Of a stretch of DNA of 64,000 nt, positions 16,853-25,491 are shown one piece after another. Source of the stretch: an uncultured Lachnospiraceae bacterium (GTDB lineage: Bacteria > Bacillota > Clostridia > Lachnospirales > Lachnospiraceae). The DNA lies in assembly GCA_947176065.1 (NCBI GenBank), contig CAMWPB010000004.1, forward strand, positions 1-64,000, in the 5' to 3' direction. The position numbers and the translations under genes were made by a program. Position 1 is the first letter of the stretch. Every line of letters starts with the position of its first letter. The notes under the pieces were generated by a model, which searched no databases, was not told where the DNA came from, and saw only the letters and a list, made by a program, of their open reading frames with translations.

Positions 16853-17638
16853 ATGTACAAGGTGACAATTATCGATGATGAACCATTGATCGTAGAAGGA
16901 TTGTCCAAGACAATGGAGTGGGAGAAGTGGAACTGTCAGGTGGCGGGCACTGCCAGCGACGGGAAGGAGGGAATGGAACTGATCCGCGAAAAGCGGCCGG
17001 ATATCGTGATCACGGATATCAATATGCCGAAGATGGACGGATTGCGGATGATTGCCGGTCTGAAATCAGAGTTCCCTGACATGCAGCTTATCATCCTGAC
17101 GGGGTACAGGGAGTTTGAGTATGCCAGACAGGCGATCGAGCTGGGTGTTGCCAGATTTTTGTTAAAACCCTCTAAAATGAATGAACTGGAAGAGGCGGTC
17201 GAAGCCGTGACAAAACGGCTGGATCAGATGCAGATGCCGGTGATGACCTTTGTGTCGGAGGAGGCGGATGCCGGGACAGCGCCGGAGGAAGAGGCGGAGA
17301 CCGAGGAGAACAGTGAGGCCAACAGTTTTATTGTCAATAACGCGCTGGAATATATCCGGACCAATTCAAAAGAGAAGCTGCGGCTCTCCGATGTGGCGGA
17401 TCAGGTGTATGTGAGCCAGTGGCATCTGTCGAAGCTCTTAAATAAGCATACCGGAAAGACTTTTTCCGATATCCTGAACGGCGCCCGTATGGACCGGTCG
17501 AAGGAACTGCTAAAAGATCCTTCGCTTCGGATCTGTGATGTGGCGGAGATGGTAGGTTTTCAGGATTTGGCGCATTTCTCACGCGTTTTCAAAAAGATGG
17601 AGGGCATGTCCGCAGGGGAATATCGGAATACACATTGA
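16853..17638 (+). CDS. Response regulator with AraC-type DNA-binding domain (YesN-like)
   Basis: A 261-residue regulator. The receiver domain (1-120) has the acidic pair in IIDDEP, the phosphoacceptor aspartate in IVITDINMPKMDG and the lysine in FLLKPSK. An acidic linker (about 135-160) leads to two AraC helix-turn-helix motifs (LRLSDVADQVYVSQWHLSKL and ICDVAEMVGFQDLAHFSRVF). It would be phosphorylated by the kinase at 11574 and activate this operon. ATG 16853 has GAGGAG six bases upstream; an in-frame ATG at 16820 has no such site. It reads on into nagB. Confidence 0.9.
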   Translation: MYKVTIIDDEPLIVEGLSKTMEWEKWNCQVAGTASDGKEGMELIREKRPDIVITDINMPKMDGLRMIAGLKSEFPDMQLIILTGYREFEYARQAIELGVARFLLKPSKMNELEEAVEAVTKRLDQMQMPVMTFVSEEADAGTAPEEEAETEENSEANSFIVNNALEYIRTNSKEKLRLSDVADQVYVSQWHLSKLLNKHTGKTFSDILNGARMDRSKELLKDPSLRICDVAEMVGFQDLAHFSRVFKKMEGMSAGEYRNTH

Positions 17639-17658
17639 GGATGGGATGGAGGTAAATA

Positions 17659-18399
17659 TTGAAAATGAGAGTATATTGTGCAGAGGATTATAACCGGGCA
17701 AGCAGGATTGCGGCCAATCTGATATCGGCGCAGATCATCATGAAGCCGGACTGCGTGCTGGGTCTTGCCACGGGATCTACACCCATTGGCACCTATGAGG
17801 AGCTGATCAGGCGGTATGAGCAGGGGGATCTGGATTTTTCAAAGGTGCACAGCATTAATTTGGATGAATACAGGGGGCTTTCGCCGGAAAATGACCAGAG
17901 TTACCGTTATTTTATGAACAAGCACCTGTTTGATTTTGTGAATATCGATAAGAAGAATACCTTTGTGCCGGATGGGCTGGAGCCGGATAAGGAGAAGGCG
18001 TGCCGGGACTATGAGGAGACCATACGTGTCCACGGCGGCATTGATCTGCAGATTCTGGGCTTGGGCCATAACGGCCATATCGGGTTTAACGAGCCGGACA
18101 GCGTTTTTGAGAAGGAGACACACTGTGTAACGCTTACGGAGAATACGCGGGAAGCCAACGCGAGGTTTTTCGCTTCCATGGACGAAGTGCCCACGGAAGC
18201 TTATACCATGGGGATCGGCTCCATTATGCAGGCGAAGAAAATCGTGGTGATCGTCAGCGGGGAGAGCAAGAAGGAGATTGTGAAAAAAGCCTTCCTCGGT
18301 CCGATCACGCCGGAAGTACCGGCATCGGTGCTGCAGCTTCATCATGATGTGACGCTGGTAGGAGATAAAGATGCACTTTTAGACTTTCCCCGTCAATAA
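17659..18399 (+). CDS. nagB: Glucosamine-6-phosphate deaminase
   Basis: A 246-residue NagB, a usual length for Firmicutes. It turns glucosamine-6-P into fructose-6-P and ammonia. Family marks are LGLATGSTPIGTYEEL (phosphate loop), INLDEYRGL with the general-base aspartate, and LGLGHNGHIGFNEP. TTG at 17659 has GGAGGT five bases before it and is the better placed start; ATG 17665 is two codons later. It is the last step from chitobiose to glycolysis. A stable hairpin separates it from nagA. Confidence 0.95.
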   Translation: MKMRVYCAEDYNRASRIAANLISAQIIMKPDCVLGLATGSTPIGTYEELIRRYEQGDLDFSKVHSINLDEYRGLSPENDQSYRYFMNKHLFDFVNIDKKNTFVPDGLEPDKEKACRDYEETIRVHGGIDLQILGLGHNGHIGFNEPDSVFEKETHCVTLTENTREANARFFASMDEVPTEAYTMGIGSIMQAKKIVVIVSGESKKEIVKKAFLGPITPEVPASVLQLHHDVTLVGDKDALLDFPRQ

Positions 18400-18404
18400 T
18401 AGAG

Positions 18405-18470
18405 TGGCACAGGTAGCATAATCAATGCAGGCACGCTTTTGGTCTGCCGATGATTATGCTATTTGTGTCA
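18405..18470 (+). terminator. Long hairpin between nagB and nagA
   Basis: Positions 18405-18424 and 18451-18470 form a 20-bp stem with three G-U pairs and a further short stem inside. Only TTT follows the stem, so it may terminate in part, or shield the nagB message end. Confidence 0.6.
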
Positions 18471-18534
18471 TTTCGATCAATGCGGAAAGTCACGCAGTTA
18501 TTTATAGGGAAAATGTTGGAAAGGAGAGAAGGGT

Positions 18535-19683
18535 ATGCGAATAATCAGAGGAATGATTTACACCGACAGGATGTGTTTTGAACCGGGTGAAGTTGCCGTA
18601 GAAGGAGAGCGGATTGAGAAGGTAGAGCGGTGTGAGGCGGGTGTCCTTACAGAACAGGAGGCGCAGACCTATGTCCTTCCGGGGCTGGTTGACATTCATT
18701 TCCACGGCTGCGCGGGCTATGATTTCTGTGACGGTACGGCGGAGGCGGTGCGCGCCATCGCTTCCTATGAGATGACCCATGGCACAACCACGATCTGTCC
18801 GGCTACCATGACGCTTTCCGAGGAACAGCTTCTGGGTATCTGTCAGGCAGCCGCAGCGGCAGTGGAGACGGAGGTTTTGGCGGAAGATATTCCCTTACAG
18901 GATGTCCTGCGGGGCATTTATCTGGAAGGACCCTTCATTTCCGAGGAGAAAAAGGGAGCGCAGAATCCGGCTTATATCAGAACGCCGGACAGACAGATGC
19001 TGGAGAAGCTCCAGCAGGCGGCGAAAGGGATGATCCGCATGGTGGCCATTGCGCCGGAGACAGAGGGCGCGATGGACTGTATCCGCGATTGCCGGGATGC
19101 GTTCCGTTTTTCCATAGCGCACACCTGTGCGGACTATGAAACCGCGAAGGCTGCGATGGAGGAGGGGGCGCACCATGTGACGCATCTGTATAATGCGATG
19201 CCGCCTTTTACCCACAGAAAGCCCGGCGTCATCGGCGCGGCGGCGGAGAATGGGGAAACCAGAGTGGAGCTGATCTGTGACGGCATCCACATTCACCCTT
19301 GTGTGGTGAAGAGTACGTTTAAGCTTTTCGGTGCGGAGCGGATGGTCTTAATCAGCGACAGTATGATGGCGACAGGCATGGAGGACGGAGAATACGCGCT
19401 GGGCGGTCAGCCTGTGACCGTCAGGGGCAACCGGGCGTTATTGAAAGACGGCACCATTGCGGGGAGCGCCACCAATCTGTACGACTGCATGAGAACGGCG
19501 ATTCAGATGGGCGTTCCCAAAGAGGAGGCGGTCAGGGCGGCTACGCGCAATCCGGCCGGGGCAGTCGGTCTGGATGCGGAGTGCGGGGTTCTGCTTCCCG
19601 GACGGCGGGCAGATATTCTGATTGCGGACGGGGAATTTGCCCTTCTTGAGGTGATTAAGTCGGGACGCGCGGTAAAGGGATAA
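18535..19683 (+). CDS. nagA: N-acetylglucosamine-6-phosphate deacetylase
   Basis: A 382-residue amidohydrolase that removes acetate from GlcNAc-6-P to give glucosamine-6-P for NagB. Metal and substrate motifs are in place: VDIHFHGCAGYDF, YLEGPF with the metal-binding glutamate, FSIAHTCADY, GAHHVTHLYNAMPPF, ICDGIHIHP and LISDSMMATGM with the catalytic aspartate. GGAAAGGAGAG precedes the ATG. Usually nagA stands before nagB; here the order is reversed, with a long hairpin between. Confidence 0.95.
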   Translation: MRIIRGMIYTDRMCFEPGEVAVEGERIEKVERCEAGVLTEQEAQTYVLPGLVDIHFHGCAGYDFCDGTAEAVRAIASYEMTHGTTTICPATMTLSEEQLLGICQAAAAAVETEVLAEDIPLQDVLRGIYLEGPFISEEKKGAQNPAYIRTPDRQMLEKLQQAAKGMIRMVAIAPETEGAMDCIRDCRDAFRFSIAHTCADYETAKAAMEEGAHHVTHLYNAMPPFTHRKPGVIGAAAENGETRVELICDGIHIHPCVVKSTFKLFGAERMVLISDSMMATGMEDGEYALGGQPVTVRGNRALLKDGTIAGSATNLYDCMRTAIQMGVPKEEAVRAATRNPAGAVGLDAECGVLLPGRRADILIADGEFALLEVIKSGRAVKG

Positions 19684-19691
19684 AAAGCCAA

Positions 19692-19720
19692 TTTACTTTT
19701 CGGATGCGGTGTGATAGAAT
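19692..19720 (+). promoter_or_regulatory. Promoter of the GerMN lipoprotein gene
   Basis: TTTACT (19692-19697), 17 bases, then TAGAAT (19715-19720), about 39 bases before the ATG. Two mismatches in total from the sigma-A consensus. Confidence 0.6.
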
Positions 19721-19758
19721 AAAGCGATTCAGAGGATTTGCATTCGGGGAGGAAAGTT

Positions 19759-20481
19759 ATGAAAAAGAGAAACATGGCGGCGCTTGCGCTTTTGGCTGTC
19801 ATGCTGTTGACGGCCTGCGGCAGGGCGGCGGACGCGTCGGTGACGATGGAAGAGATTGTCGTACCGGAGATGTCATCAAAGGATATGCTTGTTAATTCCT
19901 TGGAATATTTATTGAAAGAAGAGCCGGAAGAGGAAATCGGAGAAGAACAGGAAACGGAGGAAGAGGCGCAGAAAAAGGAACCGCAGACTGAGGCAGATCA
20001 GGAGACGCCGGATGAGGATCACGCACAGGAGAAGGCGGTGATCTGTTACGGACGGGATATGGAGTCCGGCCTGACGCAGGAGGAAATCACGTCGGAGGAG
20101 ATTACGCCGGATGTGCTTTTGAATGCGCTGGCAAGACATAATATTGTGCCCCTGCTGGACTCGAAGGCGCTTTCTATGGAGGAGCGGGAAGTGGATGGCC
20201 GAAAGCTTCTGTATCTGGATCTTTCCGGGAGCTTTCGGGAGTATCTGATGACCATGTCCGCCGAGGCAGAGTGTATTATCATCTCTTCCATAGTCAATAC
20301 ATTTGTGTCCAACTATGACGCCGATGCGGTTTACATAACGGTGGAGGGGAAGACCCTTATCACCTCCAACGCAGAATATACGGAAGCATTATCCGGGGAT
20401 ACGCCGGGAGAGATTATGGCATATCTGACGGCCGCGGAGAACGAAACGGAAGAAGATGCCGCAGAGCCGGAGGAAGAGTAA
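19759..20481 (+). CDS. GerMN-domain lipoprotein
   Basis: About 240 residues. The signal ends in LLTAC with C20 as lipid anchor. A very acidic linker rich in Glu and Gln (about 50-100) is followed by a GerMN-type domain (about 110-215) with LLYLDLSGSFREYL and CIIISSIVNTFVSN. GerMN domains occur in GerM of spore formers and in other cell-surface lipoproteins and are thought to bind peptidoglycan or partner proteins. GGGGAGG six bases upstream decides for the ATG at 19759 over an in-frame TTG at 19738. The next gene follows after 27 bases. Its exact role is unknown. Confidence 0.75.
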   Translation: MKKRNMAALALLAVMLLTACGRAADASVTMEEIVVPEMSSKDMLVNSLEYLLKEEPEEEIGEEQETEEEAQKKEPQTEADQETPDEDHAQEKAVICYGRDMESGLTQEEITSEEITPDVLLNALARHNIVPLLDSKALSMEEREVDGRKLLYLDLSGSFREYLMTMSAEAECIIISSIVNTFVSNYDADAVYITVEGKTLITSNAEYTEALSGDTPGEIMAYLTAAENETEEDAAEPEEE

Positions 20482-20508
20482 ACGGTTGACTGAAGGGAGC
20501 GGAGGGTT

Positions 20509-21135
20509 ATGGCAGAAGTCAGCGAACGGGAACAGTTGATATTTGACATTGCGCAGATGGAGTGGGAGTTGTTCCAAAAGGTCTACAATACAGGCGGCAG
20601 GGCTTCCTGTCAGGATGATCCCGACACCTTCTTTAAGATGCGCATGAGCCAGTGGATGGTATACTCCGACGAGGTGCTTTTGAGCTATCAGTCGGATTGT
20701 CATGAGGCGGTAAGAGAGGGCAGGAACCCGATCTTTGAGAAATACGGCTGGATGATGGAGAGCACTTACCCGGAGGAATTTGAGGAGATTAAAGGGCATC
20801 TTCCCGATGTGTCCGAAAAGAAGGAGATTGTGGAGCGGATTGTAGCGGTCAATCTGGAGTGGGATGCCGAAATGGCAAAAGAGTACCCGAACCTGCGAAA
20901 ACGGGGCAGGGTGTCCACCACCGCAGAGGACGGCATTATGGCCGGTTCTTCCATGGAGAGTTATCTTCGGGGCGAGCTTTACACGTATTCCATGAGGACG
21001 CTGGAGCTGATATGGAAGGAGACGGAGGAAGCCAGAGAAAAGGGCGAAAGCCTGCTGAAACAGACCATCGCCAATGAAACCGCATTCTATGGGTATCAGT
21101 CTTTGGAGGATGCGGAAGCGAGGTATCGTAAATAA
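20509..21135 (+). CDS. DUF4125 family protein
   Basis: A 208-residue soluble protein of the DUF4125 family, recognised by its N-terminal [19 protein letters not shown], the [10 protein letters not shown] stretch and YSDEVLLSY. No known activity. Hydrophobicity is low and there is no signal peptide, so it is cytoplasmic. GGGAGCGGAGG stands before the ATG. It is probably co-transcribed with the GerMN lipoprotein and ends at a strong terminator. Confidence 0.75.
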   Translation: MAEVSEREQLIFDIAQMEWELFQKVYNTGGRASCQDDPDTFFKMRMSQWMVYSDEVLLSYQSDCHEAVREGRNPIFEKYGWMMESTYPEEFEEIKGHLPDVSEKKEIVERIVAVNLEWDAEMAKEYPNLRKRGRVSTTAEDGIMAGSSMESYLRGELYTYSMRTLELIWKETEEAREKGESLLKQTIANETAFYGYQSLEDAEARYRK

Positions 21136-21138
21136 AGG

Positions 21139-21843
21139 TCAGAAGTGAAGGCGTCTGCGCACCTCGTTGCGCAGGCGTTTTTTTACGAGGATCGTGATGA
21201 GGGCCACGTCGATGATAACACAGACGGTCAGTACCACGGCGGACCATGTGAGCCGCAGCGGAGACATGATCATGCGGCGGATCATCAGTTCCAGGGCGGT
21301 GCAGAACAGGGGAATCTCGATAAACAGGCACAACGCGCCGGAAAGGATTGTGAAGGGCACCTTTTTTGCCAGCAGGACAAAGATTCCCACGCCCAGCGTG
21401 ACGAGGGCGACGATAGGCAGACCCAGTTCCCAGAACCATGCGGTGGAGGGGGTGATATAGGCGATCATGTACAGGTATACCGCCACCGCCATGCCGTCCG
21501 CAGACAGAGAGACGAGAAGCGGCATTTTGCTGTAAAAAACAGCCGGAAAGATGAATACAAACAGGCAGATGCAGATGCCGATTACCAGCAGAGACCAGAG
21601 AAAATGGTCGAACACCAGCAGATTGAGCAGCAGGCAGGTGACGCCTGTGGCGGTCAGCACAACGGAGAGAAGGATGCCAAGATCCTTTCTTTTTACGACT
21701 TCCACCTGCCCTTTGTTTGCGGGAAAGGGGGATGGCGGGAATTCTTTTCCCGCTTCGACCGGGTTGATAACCGGCGTGTGGCACAGCGGACATTCCCGCA
21801 GGGAGGCCTCCAGCTCTACGCCGCAGTTTACACAATATGACAT
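21139..21843 (-). CDS. DUF6320-type membrane protein with zinc ribbon
   Basis: A 234-residue protein: a short zinc ribbon at the N terminus (C4, C7 and C18, C21), a linker, and about six membrane helices. It matches the layout of DUF6320 proteins, which in Clostridia lie beside the acyltransferase seen next. AAAGGAAAC precedes the ATG. Its last codons overlap the convergent terminator of the DUF4125 gene. Function unknown; an envelope lipid or acyl-transfer partner is a guess from context. Confidence 0.7.
   Translation of the reverse strand: MSYCVNCGVELEASLRECPLCHTPVINPVEAGKEFPPSPFPANKGQVEVVKRKDLGILLSVVLTATGVTCLLLNLLVFDHFLWSLLVIGICICLFVFIFPAVFYSKMPLLVSLSADGMAVAVYLYMIAYITPSTAWFWELGLPIVALVTLGVGIFVLLAKKVPFTILSGALCLFIEIPLFCTALELMIRRMIMSPLRLTWSAVVLTVCVIIDVALITILVKKRLRNEVRRRLHF
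21150..21184 (+). terminator. Terminator of the DUF4125 gene
   Basis: GGCGTCTGCGCA (21150-21161) pairs with TGCGCAGGCGTT and is followed by a run of T. It lies inside the 3' end of the convergent DUF6320 gene. Confidence 0.85.
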
Positions 21844-21907
21844 AAAGTTTCCTTTCTTGCATCATGCATGGCTGTCTAAATCAAAACCATAGGTTGCAGA
21901 ACGAGTG

Positions 21908-23239
21908 TTATTGAATTTCGGATGAACGGTTGCTCTCTATTTTCACATGGATGCCGTCCTGTACCAGTCTGCGGAAGAAGTGCCGCTCCACATCGCTTTC
22001 CACGATACTGCTGGCGAAGTTGATGGTCAGAATATCCTCAAAGCTGATGATGGCACAGTTGGTACGGGAGGAAAAGGGCTGTCCCATGTAGATGTCGAAA
22101 CGGTCGATGAAGGGTTTCATATCCTCCGGCACCGGGAGCGCGCCCATGTTGGTAAGCCCGGCGGAGGAATTTTTATCCTGCACGCGGGTGTAGAAGGTGC
22201 GCACGACCAGATCCTTTATGAAAAGCGGTACGACGCGGATCAGGAAGTTATGCTTTGTGGCAGCGTTGGTGGTGATGTCGCCGCGTAAGAATTTTTCGTT
22301 GATATAATAACGCATGAAATTGTGTACCTGCGTCACGATTTCCTCGAAGCTGTAGTCGCCGAGACGGGGATCGATGGAGGGATATACCATGGTGATAAAA
22401 TTGCGCAGGGTCTTTGAAGGAAAGAAACGGCGCAGATTTACGGGCATGGCAATGCGCACGGGGCGGTATGTCAGATGAAATTCCTGCTGCTGCTTTTGGA
22501 GCAGGGCGTAGAGCAGTACGGCGTTCAGATATTCCGTGATGGTGGCGCCGTATTGTTTGGCTACTGTCATGACCTCTTTGACGGACAAAACCCCGTTTAC
22601 GATGTTCAGGGTGTAGAACGGTTCCTTGGTGCCGCGGACACGGTAAGTCTTTTCCGCCGGACGAGGAGGTTTTACCTTCGCCGTGGCGTAACGCATGTAG
22701 GAGTCCTCCAACTCTCCCGGATCAGGTTCCTCGTCCAGCTTTAACACAAAGCCGGAGGGAGTAATTTTATGCCCCTGAAGTCCCAGATATACGGCCGTCA
22801 GCGTCTGCAAAAGGCTCATGCCGCCGGTGCCGTCGCCGAGACAGTGGTGCGCCTCCAGGGAGATACGGCAGTCGTAGTAGTATATTCTGATAAGATAACG
22901 GTTGTTACCTTTAAAGTGCATGGGCATACAGGGGTTTTTGATATCCTCCTGCACGAAGGGTCCGGGTCTGTTGTTCGGCTCCAGATAGCGCCAGAACAGA
23001 CCTTTTCGGATCGTCACCTTATAGGTAGGGAAGCGGGGCAGCGTAAGGTCTAACGCCTGCTGCAAAAGGGCAGGGTCCACAGTCTCCTTTAACTTCACGC
23101 TGAGACGGTATACGGAGGAAAAATCCCGCCGCTGCAGGGTGGGGTAAACGGTGGCTGACAAATCCAGCTTATACCAGACATCCTTTCGGTTTCGGACGGC
23201 GGGTTTATTCACTTGTTTTTTGGCATGTTGTCTGTACAT
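21908..23239 (-). CDS. Condensation/alcohol-acetyltransferase-like acyltransferase
   Basis: A 443-residue protein of the CoA-dependent acyltransferase fold shared by BAHD, condensation and alcohol acetyltransferase enzymes. The active-site motif HHxxxDG is present as LEAHHCLGDGTGG, and a second family stretch lies near VRIAMPVNLRRFF. It would move an acyl group from a thioester to an alcohol or amine. The neighbours, a DUF6320 membrane protein and a divergent esterase-like hydrolase, suggest one small pathway that makes and trims an ester. The start is uncertain: ATG 23239 has no clear ribosome binding site, and an in-frame TTG lies at 23302. Confidence 0.75.
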   Translation of the reverse strand: MYRQHAKKQVNKPAVRNRKDVWYKLDLSATVYPTLQRRDFSSVYRLSVKLKETVDPALLQQALDLTLPRFPTYKVTIRKGLFWRYLEPNNRPGPFVQEDIKNPCMPMHFKGNNRYLIRIYYYDCRISLEAHHCLGDGTGGMSLLQTLTAVYLGLQGHKITPSGFVLKLDEEPDPGELEDSYMRYATAKVKPPRPAEKTYRVRGTKEPFYTLNIVNGVLSVKEVMTVAKQYGATITEYLNAVLLYALLQKQQQEFHLTYRPVRIAMPVNLRRFFPSKTLRNFITMVYPSIDPRLGDYSFEEIVTQVHNFMRYYINEKFLRGDITTNAATKHNFLIRVVPLFIKDLVVRTFYTRVQDKNSSAGLTNMGALPVPEDMKPFIDRFDIYMGQPFSSRTNCAIISFEDILTINFASSIVESDVERHFFRRLVQDGIHVKIESNRSSEIQ

Positions 23240-23322
23240 GGAATAAGTATACCACAAATTCCTGTATTTATGGTAAAATTGTTGCAACAGTTCAGGAAAC
23301 AAAAGCGTAGAACGGAGGAAAT

Positions 23323-24240
23323 ATGGAAAAGGCAGATAAAAAGAACGCCGGTCTGATGAATCTGATTAAGCGGATGCACGGTGTGGTGGAGAACGTGGAT
23401 ATTGAGAAGCACCGCCAGTCGCAGGATCATTTCGGCGCCCTTTTGGGGAACAGCAGGGATGTGATCGTGGAGGATGTGGAGATTGCCGCACACGCAGAAA
23501 ACGGCGCTGTGATTCATGGAGAGTGGATTTATGTAAACCGGGCGCATATGAAAAAATATATTATTCTCTATTGTCATGGCGGCGGCTATTCCACGGGCAG
23601 CAGTCTTTATGCCAGAACGCTGACGACCAAGCTGGCATCTTCCACCTCCATGGATGTGCTCAGCTTTGACTACAGGCTGGCGCCGGAGAATCCTTACCCG
23701 GCAGCCACGCAGGACGCCATGCAGGTCTGGGATTATCTGATGCTTCTGGGGTACGGCGCGAGGGACGTGATTCTGGCGGGGGACTCCGCAGGCGGCAATC
23801 TGGCGCTGTCTTTGTGTCTGCAGCTGAAAAATCAGGGGCGGCTGATGCCAAGAGGTCTTGTGCTTATGTCGCCCTGGACGGATCTGACGGCCTCAGGCAA
23901 GTCCCATGTGACCAAGGCGGAGATTGACCCGGTGCTGAATGCGTCCTATCTGGAACAGATGATCGAAAACTACGCGGCGGGACAGGAGCTTACAGATCCT
24001 TTGATTTCCCCCTTGTTCGGGGACTATGAGGGGTTTCCGCCCACTTATATTCAGGTGGGGAGCAATGAGATTCTGCACGACGACGCGGCGCTGCTCTATA
24101 AAAAGCTGCTGAAGGACAATGTCAGCGTGAAGATGGATGTATTTAAGGGGATGTGGCATGTGTTCCAGATGTCGCCCTTCAAGACCGCTTATGAGGCGAT
24201 GGATAAGAACGCGGAGTTTATTTATGACATTTGCAGATAA
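23323..24240 (+). CDS. Alpha/beta hydrolase, HSL-type esterase
   Basis: A 305-residue hydrolase of the hormone-sensitive-lipase group. The oxyanion motif HGGG is in YCHGGGYSTGSS, the nucleophile serine in LAGDSAGGNLAL, and a C-terminal WHVFQ stretch holds the likely catalytic histidine. No signal peptide. CGGAGGAA precedes the ATG. It is divergent from the acyltransferase gene with a spacer of 83 bases, so the two may share control. The natural substrate is unknown; short acyl esters are typical of the family. Confidence 0.85.
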   Translation: MEKADKKNAGLMNLIKRMHGVVENVDIEKHRQSQDHFGALLGNSRDVIVEDVEIAAHAENGAVIHGEWIYVNRAHMKKYIILYCHGGGYSTGSSLYARTLTTKLASSTSMDVLSFDYRLAPENPYPAATQDAMQVWDYLMLLGYGARDVILAGDSAGGNLALSLCLQLKNQGRLMPRGLVLMSPWTDLTASGKSHVTKAEIDPVLNASYLEQMIENYAAGQELTDPLISPLFGDYEGFPPTYIQVGSNEILHDDAALLYKKLLKDNVSVKMDVFKGMWHVFQMSPFKTAYEAMDKNAEFIYDICR

Positions 24241-24250
24241 ATGTTATGTG

Positions 24251-24399
24251 ATTATTCAGAGTCCATTCGCAAAATCGCCTCTGCGAGGCTTTCCTTTTGC
24301 TCATATATGGCTTCTCGCCATATAGATTTATAACAACAGCCTTTACCATGCAAGCATGGACAGTCTGTTGGTTATAAATCTGCATGGACTCTGAATAAT
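24251..24399. repeat. 149-bp branched palindromic element
   Basis: The spacer 24241-24463 has no gene. A perfect 16-bp inverted repeat (ATTATTCAGAGTCCAT at 24251-24266, complement at 24384-24399) encloses three hairpins: GCCTC/GAGGC (24277-24289), ATATGGC/GCCATAT (24305-24323) and AGATTTATAAC/GTTATAAATCT (24324-24334 with 24371-24381), the last with a further inner palindrome ATGCAAGCAT (24348-24357). The form is a closed multi-branch structure, either a structured RNA or a MITE-like repeat. Confidence 0.75.
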
Positions 24400-24463
24400 T
24401 GAAAATAAAAAAAGGATTTCGGCGGTTTGGGGCGAATATTAGAGGTATAGAGAGGTTACAGCC

Positions 24464-25468
24464 ATGAATATACGGGAAAGTTTGGAACAGTGGGAGCGGG
24501 AGTATTTAAGTCCTTATGCCATGCTCAGCATGAATTCCCAGGGAAGGCTTAAGGCGGAGGAACAGTGCGATATCCGCCCTGTGTTTCAAAGGGACAGGGA
24601 CCGGATTATACATAGTAAGTCCTTCCGCCGCCTGAAGGATAAGACGCAGGTATTTCTGACGCCGGAGGGGGACCACTACAGGACGAGGCTCACACATACG
24701 CTGGAGGTGAGCCAGACGGCGCGGACCATTGCCAAGGCGCTTAAGCTGAATGAGGATCTGGTGGAGGCTATTGCCCTTGGGCATGATCTGGGGCATACGC
24801 CCTTTGGCCATGCGGGAGAGCGGGCCTTGGACCGGGTATGTCCCTATGGCTTCAAGCACAATGAGCAGAGCGTGCGTACGGTGGATCTGCTGGAGAAAGA
24901 CGGTGCGGGCATCAACCTGACGATGGAAGTGCGGGACGGCATTATGAACCACCAGACCTCCGGTATGCCCCAGACTCTGGAGGGACGGATTGTCCGGCTG
25001 GCGGACAAGATCGCTTACATTCACCATGACATGGATGATGCGGTGCGCGCCGGGATATTGAAAGAAGCGGATGTGCCAAAGGAGATCGGAAGCGTGATCG
25101 GCTATAGCTGCGGGCAGCGCTTGGACTTCTTCATCCATAATATTGTGACGAACAGCCGTGAACGGAATGATATCTGCATGTCGCCGGAGGTGGCGGATGC
25201 CATGCAGAAGATGCGGGAATTTATGTTCCGGCATGTGTACAGGAACCCCATAGCAAAGAGCGAGGAGGGGAAGGCGGAGAATCTGATTATTACGCTCTAT
25301 GAACATTATCTGGTACACACCGAGCAGCTGCCGAATTTCCTGTTTAAGCTTCTGGACGCGGGGGAGCCGATGGAAAAGATTGTGTGCGATTATATCAGCT
25401 CCATGACAGACCGCTTTGCCATCGCACAGTATGAGAGGCTGTTTATTCCGAAGACATGGCATGGCTAG
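24464..25468 (+). CDS. dgt: Deoxyguanosinetriphosphate triphosphohydrolase-like HD protein
   Basis: A 334-residue HD-domain enzyme of the dGTPase-like group. Metal ligands are in RTRLTHTLEVSQ and ALGHDLGHTPFGHAGE, and the N-terminal KSFRRLKDKTQVF is typical. It would remove triphosphate from dNTPs and so tune the pool. In Clostridia it commonly stands directly before dnaG and rpoD, as here (23 bases to dnaG). This suggests a housekeeping operon. Its exact dNTP preference cannot be told. Confidence 0.9.
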   Translation: MNIRESLEQWEREYLSPYAMLSMNSQGRLKAEEQCDIRPVFQRDRDRIIHSKSFRRLKDKTQVFLTPEGDHYRTRLTHTLEVSQTARTIAKALKLNEDLVEAIALGHDLGHTPFGHAGERALDRVCPYGFKHNEQSVRTVDLLEKDGAGINLTMEVRDGIMNHQTSGMPQTLEGRIVRLADKIAYIHHDMDDAVRAGILKEADVPKEIGSVIGYSCGQRLDFFIHNIVTNSRERNDICMSPEVADAMQKMREFMFRHVYRNPIAKSEEGKAENLIITLYEHYLVHTEQLPNFLFKLLDAGEPMEKIVCDYISSMTDRFAIAQYERLFIPKTWHG

Positions 25469-25491
25469 AGCGAAAATAAAGGGAAAATAAC

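Noticed and set aside
24137..24325. Short frame over the end of the esterase gene and the palindrome
   Set aside because: No ribosome binding site; overlaps the structured element.
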